In this document: one piece after another, positions 1-5,910 of the stretch
Layout of the letters: every line of letters begins with the position of its first letter
Position numbering within the stretch: position 1 is the stretch's first letter
Assembly: GCF_900549175.1 (NCBI RefSeq)
Contig: NZ_URNN01000139.1
Span: 1 to 8,561 of the forward strand
Length of the DNA stretch: 8,561 nt
Origin: an uncultured Prevotella sp.
GTDB lineage: Bacteria; Bacteroidota; Bacteroidia; Bacteroidales; Bacteroidaceae
Reading direction: 5' to 3'
Notes under the pieces: model-generated
Told to the model about the DNA's origin: nothing
The model's input: the letters and a program-made list of their open reading frames with translations, nothing else
Database searches by the model: none
Position numbers and translations under genes: made by a program

Positions 1-40
1 TTCATCTGCAAAAACATTCTTTATGCTGCTATTGTCTTTA

Positions 41-85
41 ACTCCTTTAACTCCTCTAACTCCTTTAACTCCTCTAACTCCTTTA
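41..85. repeat. Tandem 9-bp repeat, five units of ACTCCTYTA
   Basis: Five head-to-tail units alternate strictly between ACTCCTTTA and ACTCCTCTA, so the true period may be 18 bp. A partial unit (TCTTTA, 35-40) precedes them. The array ends 24 bases before the preferred ATG of the M56 gene and so lies in its leader or in the gap after an unseen upstream gene. On the plus strand it is CU-rich and resembles the 3' end of 16S rRNA (CTCCTTT). On the minus strand it gives repeated GGAG motifs. Read from an ATG at 23 it would encode repeated Leu-Thr-Pro. The repeat is seen directly; any function is unknown. Confidence 0.9.
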
Positions 86-109
86 AATTCTAAAATAACT
101 ACTAATAAA

Positions 110-1033
110 ATGATTTTCGTCTTCAAATCCGCCATAACCCTGGCACTGCTTTACGTCTGCTTCTTCGCTTTCCTGAGCAAAGAGACGTTCCATCGCTTCA
201 ACCGCGTCATGCTCGTCGGCATAATGTTGGCGTCGCTTGTTGTGCCGTTGATTCATCTCACCACTACCGAACCTACCGTCATCAATGAGCGGCTTTGGGA
301 GATGGAGATGGATTTCCAGCCCGTCGCATCCCCACACCATCCGGATGTGCAGCGCGAAGTGCCGTTCGACTGGACCGACTGCATCATCATCGGATATATT
401 GTCGGAGTGGTTGTGATGTGTGTCCGGTTCGTCATAGGCCTTGTTGCCGTAGGGCGTCTTCTTCACGGCGGTCTGCGTCACACGGACAATCGCGGCAACA
501 CCGTCGTTCTGTCTCCCGGCAATACGGCGCCGTTCAGCGTGATGAAGTTTATCGTAATGTCGGTTGGTGACTACGAGACCAACCGCGACTATATTCTTAC
601 CCACGAGCAGGAGCACATCCGTCTCGGCCACACCTTCGACCTGATGCTTCTTGAGGTGATGAAGATAGTGCAGTGGTTCAACCCCTTCATTTGGTTTCTC
701 GGCCGCGACCTGAAGGCCGTGCATGAGTTTGAAGCCGACCGTGCCGTAATCGACCGGGGCATCGATGCAAAAGAATATCAGAGATTGCTCGTCAGAAAGG
801 CTGTAGGCGTACGTCTGCATCCGCTCACCAACAGTCTCAACCATAATTCACTAAAACGTAGATTTATAATGATGTATCACAAGGAGTCAAGCCGGTGGAT
901 GATGCTCAAGGGACTGTGTGCCATACCTGTGGCCGCAATCACCGTGGCCGCTTTTGCCCGCCCGCAAGTCATCGAGAAGATGCAAACCGCCATCACCGTG
1001 TCCGAAGCCAAGGTGGCGAAGTCAGTAACCTGA
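110..1033 (+). CDS. BlaR1/MecR1-type M56 membrane metalloprotease (protease part)
   Basis: This is an integral-membrane zinc protease of family M56, the family of the antibiotic sensors BlaR1 and MecR1, which pass an envelope signal by proteolysis in the cytoplasm, usually to a BlaI/MecI repressor. Hydrophobic segments lie near residues 5-22, 33-50, 91-115 and 266-283, the four-helix BlaR1 layout. The loop between helices 3 and 4 carries the zinc motif HEQEH (165-169) and a downstream HEFEAD (205-210) matching the ExxxD third-ligand motif. I chose the ATG at 110 because it follows an AT-rich leader and starts a clean first helix; an in-frame ATG at 23 would add 29 residues of Leu-Thr-Pro repeat. 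The product is 307 residues and ends only about 24 residues after helix 4, so it lacks the extracytoplasmic sensor domain expected there. The same frame continues after the TGA as the next feature. The natural ligand is unknown; beta-lactam sensing should not be assumed for Bacteroidota members. Confidence 0.88.
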   Translation: MIFVFKSAITLALLYVCFFAFLSKETFHRFNRVMLVGIMLASLVVPLIHLTTTEPTVINERLWEMEMDFQPVASPHHPDVQREVPFDWTDCIIIGYIVGVVVMCVRFVIGLVAVGRLLHGGLRHTDNRGNTVVLSPGNTAPFSVMKFIVMSVGDYETNRDYILTHEQEHIRLGHTFDLMLLEVMKIVQWFNPFIWFLGRDLKAVHEFEADRAVIDRGIDAKEYQRLLVRKAVGVRLHPLTNSLNHNSLKRRFIMMYHKESSRWMMLKGLCAIPVAAITVAAFARPQVIEKMQTAITVSEAKVAKSVT

Positions 1034-1639
1034 GTGGTTGGGCAGATACCGCTCCTGCCGAAGAGCCCCGTGGCGGCGGACGAACCGCAGTCTGATGCCG
1101 TGACGGCGGAAGAGACGGCATCCGAGGCTCAAGCCCGTTCCGGCGAGTCGGCGAACCGCGAACCTGCCGCCACAGACGCTGCCGTGCTCCCGGAGCAGGA
1201 GCCTGCCGCCGACCTCAGGCAGTTGTCGCAGCAGGACAACGGGGTGCCCACATACAGCAATCTGCCCGTTTATGCCGGTGAACGCAAGCGCTTTGGCGGC
1301 CTGGCGGTAAAGCGTAACGCGGAGAACACGCTCGTCATGCTTGCAGCCACCTGCAATAAGGACAGGGAATGGTTTAAGATTGGCGGCAGTGAAAACCAGA
1401 CTTTCATAGAAGACGTGGAGACGGGCGACCACTACAAGGTGCGCCGTGTAGTGGACAACGCAGTGGTTTTCGGCGGAAAAGGCTTTTATGTCAGCGGCAT
1501 GAAAGGCAAGACATGGACCGTGACGCTCGAGTTTCCGCCCCTGCCTGACAACGTAAGGTATATCCGCTTCTGGCATCTGGCAAGTTGGATCAACACAAAT
1601 AACCGCAATATACAACTCAAAGACATCGAGGAACAATGA
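1034..1639 (+). CDS. Linker plus beta-rich domain in frame after the M56 stop; probable detached sensor domain
   Basis: The frame is open for 201 codons and lies in the same frame as the M56 gene, directly after its TGA (TGA then GTG). The GTG at 1034 is the only early start candidate I favour: the first ATG is near residue 102, inside the folded domain, and there is no convincing ribosome site. Residues 2-75 are a low-complexity Pro/Ala/Glu/Ser linker without a signal peptide. Residues 76-201 look beta-rich, with TFIEDVETGDHY (123-134) and LEFPPLPDNVRYIRF (165-179). I recognise this pattern from uncharacterised Bacteroidota envelope proteins but cannot name a family. A linker and domain following helix 4 of an M56 protein would be extracytoplasmic, so the simplest reading is that this is the C-terminal sensor of the upstream protein, separated by a nonsense codon, a readthrough codon or a sequencing error. 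It could instead be a separate protein made by restart at GTG. It overlaps the next gene by four bases. Confidence 0.6.
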   Translation: MVGQIPLLPKSPVAADEPQSDAVTAEETASEAQARSGESANREPAATDAAVLPEQEPAADLRQLSQQDNGVPTYSNLPVYAGERKRFGGLAVKRNAENTLVMLAATCNKDREWFKIGGSENQTFIEDVETGDHYKVRRVVDNAVVFGGKGFYVSGMKGKTWTVTLEFPPLPDNVRYIRFWHLASWINTNNRNIQLKDIEEQ

Positions 1640-2343
1640 ACAGAAACACCATCATTCTGCTTGGCTGCCTCATAATGGCGTCATGCACCGTAAACCGTTA
1701 CTACATCGTCGGCGGCGGCAACGAGACGAAGGACATCACGCAACTGGTCTCCGAGACGAAGAAGAACACCGGCACAAAGGGTACAAAGTCAACCGCGCGA
1801 ATCAGCTATGACGAATCGCTGCCGGATGTCCCCCGGGCGTCACTAATCAGCAAGTCGCCCGTGTACAATCCGCAGGACAAGCACACGTTCCCCGTCTATG
1901 GCAACGAGACGGCCGTGGTTCCGCCCAAGAACACCACTCAGGAAAAGACCGTGGCCATCTGGTGCACCAAGGAATGTACCGTTGTGGCCGGTCTGTCCCA
2001 GCTGCAGTGGGACCTGCATTACTTTCAGCAGTCGTCATTGAGCTATATTCAGGATTGCCACACAGGCAAGAAGTATTACCTCACGGGTTCATACAACGGC
2101 TGTCCCGTTGACACGAACTACAACATCAGGGGTGTCTCGGGCGAATGGATAAGCGAATTCAGTGTCTATCCGCCCCTGCCCAAAGGGTGCACCGAGATAA
2201 ACATCATCGAAGGTCCTATCACAGACGATGTGCTCAACGGCCTGGGGTGGGGCGGAGGCATACGTCTGCGCAACATGCCCGTATCGGTGCTTCAGGCCAA
2301 TCAGGCCGTTTACAAATTTCACAAGACTCGGATTATAGAGTGA
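1636..2343 (+). CDS. Putative lipoprotein with a diverged copy of the upstream beta-rich domain
   Basis: The protein has 235 residues. It begins with a lipoprotein signal peptide: a hydrophobic stretch (6-14) followed by MASC, with Cys17 as the likely lipidated residue. The following residues (TVNRYY) do not resemble the acidic surface-export signal of Bacteroidota lipoproteins, so a periplasm-facing location is more likely. A polar, low-complexity segment (about 27-70) precedes a domain at about 75-195 that aligns with the C-terminal domain of the preceding frame: SYIQDCHTGKKYYL (136-149) against TFIEDVETGDHYKV, and FSVYPPLPKGCTEINII (175-191) against LEFPPLPDNVRYIRF. Its ATG overlaps the upstream TGA as ATGA, which implies translational coupling and one operon with the M56 gene. 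No catalytic motif is visible and I do not recognise a named family. Inference: a partner or decoy ligand-binding lipoprotein for the M56 sensor system. Confidence 0.75.
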   Translation: MNRNTIILLGCLIMASCTVNRYYIVGGGNETKDITQLVSETKKNTGTKGTKSTARISYDESLPDVPRASLISKSPVYNPQDKHTFPVYGNETAVVPPKNTTQEKTVAIWCTKECTVVAGLSQLQWDLHYFQQSSLSYIQDCHTGKKYYLTGSYNGCPVDTNYNIRGVSGEWISEFSVYPPLPKGCTEINIIEGPITDDVLNGLGWGGGIRLRNMPVSVLQANQAVYKFHKTRIIE

Positions 2344-2374
2344 CAGTATGTGCAAAATACAGACACAACACTCT

Positions 2375-2507
2375 GTAGGGATATATTTTTCGCTATGCTC
2401 AACAACTCGTCTTGTATTTGTCCGCCCGTAACATGTTGATATTCAATGACTGTTTAACGGACAAATACAAGACGAGTTGTTGAGCATAGCGAAAAATATG
2501 TCCCTAC
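2375..2507. repeat. Long palindrome, 50-bp arms with one mismatch, 33-bp centre
   Basis: The arms 2375-2424 and 2458-2507 are reverse complements except at 2382/2500 (T against G), which is a G-U pair in plus-strand RNA. The arms begin with GTAGGG and end at CGGAC next to the centre. The centre (2425-2457) is AT-rich and has no open frame of note. The element sits 31 bases after the lipoprotein stop. It would form a very strong hairpin and may terminate the M56 operon. Its length and near-identity of arms also fit a small palindromic mobile or repetitive element of the MITE type, although no clean target duplication is present. Confidence 0.85.
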
Positions 2508-2511
2508 CAGA

Positions 2512-2546
2512 CACCATGTAGCCATTTTGATACACACTCGTTTTAT
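2512..2546 (-). repeat. Half copy of the dispersed hairpin repeat found complete at 5797-5863
   Basis: The reverse complement of 2512-2546 matches 5797-5831 at 29 of 35 positions without gaps, covering one stem arm and the start of the loop. The core is ATTTTGATACAC on the plus strand. The matching second arm is absent here; the long palindrome occupies the adjoining side, ending at 2507. The similarity shows that the hairpin at 5797 belongs to a repeat family rather than being a unique terminator. Confidence 0.7.
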
Positions 2547-2612
2547 AAGTTTCATGAGACAATTTGTATATGATTTGAAACATCTGTCTTAGTGTGTTGT
2601 ACTTTTTTTTAA

Positions 2613-2621
2613 TATCTTTGC
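2613..2621 (+). promoter_or_regulatory. Bacteroidota-type -7 box for the GH43-esterase operon
   Basis: TATCTTTGC matches the Bacteroidota consensus -7 box TAnnTTTG exactly, after a T-rich run (2603-2610). A convincing -33 box (TTTG about 19-21 bases upstream) is missing: only a GTTG at 2596-2599 lies near, too close, and a TTTG at 2574-2577, too far. Transcription would start near 2627, leaving a leader of about 45 bases before the ATG at 2674. The weak -33 region suggests dependence on an activator, which is an inference. The rest of 2547-2673 holds a weak 6-bp inverted repeat (2549-2554 and 2576-2581) and nothing else I can support. Confidence 0.55.
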
Positions 2622-2673
2622 CGTCATATTTACCAATGCTTGGAATAACGATTCTATTAATGTTTGAACTATA

Positions 2674-4356
2674 ATGAAAAGAATTCTTGCAACTGTATGT
2701 TTGGTGCTGGCCGTACTTGGTATGGCTGCACAGAGTGGGACGGCGAAGATGACCAACCCTGTTATATTCGCCGATGTGCCCGACCTTGACATCATCCGCG
2801 TGGATGATACGTACTATATGGTCTCCACCACCATGCACTTCACGCCCGGATGCGGCATAATGAAGAGTCACGACCTTGTGAACTGGGAAATCGTAAACTA
2901 TGCCTACGACGAGATTGACGAGGGCGACCGCTTCCGCCTGCTCAACGGGCAGAGTGACTATTCGCAGGGTTCGTGGGCGGCAAACCTGCGCTACGACCCA
3001 TACGAAAAGATGTTCTACATGATCATGACCTGCAACACCACGGGCAAGACCTATTTTTATGTCACCGATGACATCGAGCACGGTAAATGGCATGTGAGCA
3101 CTACCGACAAGTGTTACGACCCGGGACTCCTGTTCGAGGACACCGGTACGGAAATGAAGAAATATGTGCTGCATCCGGCCGACACGTTCGACGACCACGC
3201 CATGTACCTGCGTGAGATGAAGGTGGATAAAGACTGGAATGTGAGTGTGGGCGGGCGCACTAAGGTGATAGACTATGCCAATCTGGAGAATCCGGCCCGC
3301 GGACTTCGTGCCGAAGGGTATCATGGTTACAAGATAGGCGACTACTATTACATATTCATGATACAGGGCTGCGACGGTCAGCGTCAGGAGATTGTGTGGC
3401 GTTCGAAAAGTCTTTTCGACGGCCGGTGGGAAGGCCGTCTCGTGTTTGGCGGCGAGATGGTCGACGAGCGGGGCGACGTGGTGCTGCAGACCAACGGTAT
3501 CGGGCAGGGTGGCATAGTGCAGACACCCGACGGCACATGGTGGTGTTTCCTCTTCAAAGACTATGGCTCCGTTGGGCGCATGCCCGTCTGGCTGCCCATG
3601 ACATGGAGTGCCGACGGCTGGCCCGTGGTGGGCAACGGCACTACCGACAAGCTGCCCGCCGGACGCAACATGACCACTCCCTATCGTGTCAATCTGCCCG
3701 CATCGAAAGGGATGAACATTGTGCAGAGCGATGAGTTCAAGGTGTGGAAACCCAAGAAAAGCCGTTCGCGCTTCGGCTCGTGGAAAGCCGGCCTGAAGCT
3801 CTGTTGGCAGTGGAACCATATACCCGACAACAGTGGCTGGAGCCTTACCGAGAGAAAGGGCTGGCTGCGGCTGAAGACCACATCATTGGCGCACAACATA
3901 CGCGATGCCCGCAATTCGCTCACACAGCGCACGTTCGGTCCGGAGTGCTCCGGACATACACTGGTGGATGTGTCGCAGATGAAAGACGGCGACTGGGCCG
4001 GCCTTGCATCGTTCCAGCGCCGTTATGGATTCGTGGGAGTGAAGAAGGAGGACGGTAAGCTGTTTCTTGTGATGCGCCGCGCCATGAACCGTGACGATGC
4101 AGAGGGGAAGGACATCGAGACGAAGCCACTCACACAGACAAAGGTGTGGCTGCGTGTAGACCACGATTTTCGCGACCGCACCGACAAGGCCCGCTTCTTC
4201 TACAGTCTCGACGGAACGTCGTGGACTCCCATCGGCGACACCCTTCAGATGCACTACGACATGCCCGACTTCATCGGACAACGCTTCATGCTTTTCAACT
4301 TCGCCACCCGACAGACAGGCGGCATTGCCGATTTCGACTATTTCCGTGTAAAATAA
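2674..4356 (+). CDS. Exported GH43 glycoside hydrolase (probable arabinofuranosidase/beta-xylosidase)
   Basis: This 560-residue enzyme belongs to glycoside hydrolase family 43, inverting enzymes that mainly release arabinose or xylose from plant polysaccharides. A Sec signal peptide covers about residues 1-20. The five-bladed propeller domain spans about 26-345. Likely catalytic residues are the base Asp39 (PDLDIIRV), the modulating Asp149 (CYDPGLLF) and the acid Glu214 (RAEGYHGYK), each in the expected family context. Residues 350-560 form a beta-sandwich of the kind that follows the propeller in many GH43 enzymes and ends in ADFDYFRV. The motif order, including MVSTTMHFTPGCGIMKSHDLVNWE, resembles GH43 subfamily 12, which includes Bacteroides arabinofuranosidases active on xyloglucan. 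The subfamily call is from memory. The ATG at 2674 is the first of the frame and starts the signal peptide directly. The gene is first in an operon with the esterase 27 bases downstream. Substrate specificity cannot be fixed from sequence alone. Confidence 0.9.
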   Translation: MKRILATVCLVLAVLGMAAQSGTAKMTNPVIFADVPDLDIIRVDDTYYMVSTTMHFTPGCGIMKSHDLVNWEIVNYAYDEIDEGDRFRLLNGQSDYSQGSWAANLRYDPYEKMFYMIMTCNTTGKTYFYVTDDIEHGKWHVSTTDKCYDPGLLFEDTGTEMKKYVLHPADTFDDHAMYLREMKVDKDWNVSVGGRTKVIDYANLENPARGLRAEGYHGYKIGDYYYIFMIQGCDGQRQEIVWRSKSLFDGRWEGRLVFGGEMVDERGDVVLQTNGIGQGGIVQTPDGTWWCFLFKDYGSVGRMPVWLPMTWSADGWPVVGNGTTDKLPAGRNMTTPYRVNLPASKGMNIVQSDEFKVWKPKKSRSRFGSWKAGLKLCWQWNHIPDNSGWSLTERKGWLRLKTTSLAHNIRDARNSLTQRTFGPECSGHTLVDVSQMKDGDWAGLASFQRRYGFVGVKKEDGKLFLVMRRAMNRDDAEGKDIETKPLTQTKVWLRVDHDFRDRTDKARFFYSLDGTSWTPIGDTLQMHYDMPDFIGQRFMLFNFATRQTGGIADFDYFRVK

Positions 4357-4383
4357 AAGATTCGACAATACACTAACATTATT

Positions 4384-5772
4384 ATGAAAATCTTCAAACT
4401 GCTGTCAGTTATAGCAACTGTATGTATTACGGCCATAGCCAATGCTGCCGGTATCAATGGTTCCGGTCTGGTGAACAAGAACGTAGACATTACGGTCAAT
4501 GGCGAGAAACGTTCTTACTGGCTCTTCGTGCCTCGCGACTGTCCGGAAAATGCCCCGCTGGTGATTGCCATGCACGGTGCCGGCGGACACAGCACAGACA
4601 ATAGTCCGCGTTTCAGCGAAATAGCCGACACGGCAAAATTCATCGTTGCCTATCCGCAGGGCAACCCCATCTATTTCCCCGTGTTCGGAGGAACTGTGCC
4701 GGGATGGGATGCTTCAGGAGAGGACAATGCCGATGCCGGATTTCTGAAAGCCATAATCAATGATGTGGCCGCCGGCTATGGGATAGACCGCAAGCGTGTG
4801 TATTGCTGCGGATTCTCCAACGGCGGCATGAACACTTATGCCATGGCCAATGCGTGCAGTGATATCTTTGCGGCCTTTGCCTCCATCAGCGGCTTTCCCC
4901 TCAATGAGTTCCATCTGCGTCATACGGGCAGGCGTCCGGTTCCGTTCCTGCATATCCATGGCAAGAACGATGATTTCGTGCGTTACAGGTTCATGCCCAT
5001 CATAGTAGATGAGATGGTGGCACGCAACGGTGCCTGCCCCATACCGGTAAAGACCGGTGTAAGCGGAAAGTATGACAAGAGTGTTTACGAGGCCTGCGAC
5101 GGTGGTTTCCCATACGTTTATTATGAAATCGACGGCATGGGCCACAGCGACTTCACCACCAATACCGAGGACGGTAATTCATCGCTCACCATGTGGAAGT
5201 TCTTCAGGCAGTACACTCTTGACAGCCCGTGTGACACTACGCTGAAATGGATGCCGCGCATAGAGACGGAGGGCTACGTTCCTGAATCGCATGGATGGAC
5301 GGTAAACTCGGAGAAGACGTTGCTGGCTTTCGGATTGGGAGGCAAGACTGATGCCAACCAGAATGTTTATCACTCGTTGCAGCTCACCACCGGCCGTTAT
5401 AAGCTGCGTTTCAAATCGCAAGGTGAGGCCGGCAAGACTATCGGTGTGAAACTGCAGCGGTTTCTGACGGCAGATGTTGTGCTCAACGCCACAGTGCCGG
5501 CAGGCGAGGAGGTCACTCTTTTCTTCGACATCGAGAATGACGATTTCGGACAGTACAAACTTACCTTCACACGCCAAAATGCCGGTGATGACATATCCGT
5601 CAGCGACATCAGTATCTTTTCGTTGACCGATGGCGAAGCTTCGGGCGTCAGCACGGTCATCAGCCCTTCACCGTCGGACGGCAGGTACTATACGCTTAAC
5701 GGCATGCCGGTGGATTATCCGTCAAGCGGTGTTTATATCAGGAACGGTGAGAAAATGACAATCCGGCGGTAA
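4384..5772 (+). CDS. Exported CE1-type esterase (feruloyl/acetyl esterase or PHB-depolymerase-like) with C-terminal beta-sandwich
   Basis: This 462-residue protein has a Sec signal peptide (about 1-21, ending ANA) and an alpha/beta-hydrolase domain (about 25-280) of the PHB-depolymerase/LpqC/CE1 type. The oxyanion motif is HGAGG (64-68). The nucleophile is Ser145 in GFSNGG. The acid is probably Asp196 in HGKNDDFV, and the histidine His254 in GMGHSD. Such enzymes in polysaccharide loci remove ferulate or acetate esters; a polyester substrate is unlikely given the neighbouring GH43. Residues about 281-415 form a separate beta-rich domain, possibly carbohydrate-binding (SHGWTVNSEKTLLAFGLGG near 302-320). 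The end (about 434-462, YYTLNGMPV then GVYIRNGEKMTI) resembles a C-terminal sorting or anchoring tail common in Prevotella-group secreted proteins. The gene lies 27 bases after GH43 with no promoter between them, so it is co-transcribed. Family assignment is firm; the ester released is an inference. Confidence 0.85.
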   Translation: MKIFKLLSVIATVCITAIANAAGINGSGLVNKNVDITVNGEKRSYWLFVPRDCPENAPLVIAMHGAGGHSTDNSPRFSEIADTAKFIVAYPQGNPIYFPVFGGTVPGWDASGEDNADAGFLKAIINDVAAGYGIDRKRVYCCGFSNGGMNTYAMANACSDIFAAFASISGFPLNEFHLRHTGRRPVPFLHIHGKNDDFVRYRFMPIIVDEMVARNGACPIPVKTGVSGKYDKSVYEACDGGFPYVYYEIDGMGHSDFTTNTEDGNSSLTMWKFFRQYTLDSPCDTTLKWMPRIETEGYVPESHGWTVNSEKTLLAFGLGGKTDANQNVYHSLQLTTGRYKLRFKSQGEAGKTIGVKLQRFLTADVVLNATVPAGEEVTLFFDIENDDFGQYKLTFTRQNAGDDISVSDISIFSLTDGEASGVSTVISPSPSDGRYYTLNGMPVDYPSSGVYIRNGEKMTIRR

Positions 5773-5796
5773 ACAAACATACCGGGGCAACAGTAC

Positions 5797-5863
5797 ATAA
5801 AATGAGGGTGTGTCAAAATGGTTACAAGTTGCGTGACCTTATTTTGATACACCCTCATTTTAT
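5797..5863. terminator. Hairpin repeat between convergent genes, probable bidirectional terminator
   Basis: The arms 5797-5819 and 5841-5863 pair over 23 bp with a single G-T position (5812/5848). The loop contains a second small stem (GGTTAC at 5820-5825 with GTGACC at 5833-5838). The outer ends are A-rich on the left and T-rich on the right (CATTTTATTATAG), as expected of an intrinsic terminator in either direction. It lies 24 bases after the esterase stop and 47 bases before the stop of the convergent GH35 gene. The sequence also belongs to a repeat family, because a half copy occurs at 2512-2546. Confidence 0.75.
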
Positions 5864-5910
5864 TATAGTTACGGAATGGTATTGGTATTATTCCAAATAC
5901 CCGGTGCCGC

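Noticed and set aside
23..109. Upstream ATG start for the M56 gene
   Set aside because: It would add a Leu-Thr-Pro repeat in front of the first helix; the ATG at 110 has the usual AT-rich leader. It cannot be excluded entirely.
83..844. 253-codon minus-strand open frame
   Set aside because: It lies opposite the M56 gene, whose helices and zinc motif are unmistakable; the antisense product has no recognisable feature.
2360..2514. Direct repeat CAGACAC at 2360-2366 and 2508-2514 as a target-site duplication of the palindrome
   Set aside because: The right copy abuts the arm, but the left copy is eight bases away from its arm, and a 7-bp match is easily due to chance.
2443..3819. 458-codon minus-strand open frame
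   Set aside because: It is antisense to the clearly recognisable GH43 gene, its product resembles no protein I know, and it runs through the palindrome and promoter region at its end. It is a shadow of codon bias in the real gene.
2689..4425. Shared 12-mer GCAACTGTATGT at 2689-2700 and 4414-4425
   Set aside because: Both copies encode the Ala-Thr-Val-Cys part of signal peptides; a short match in similar hydrophobic coding sequence needs no special explanation.
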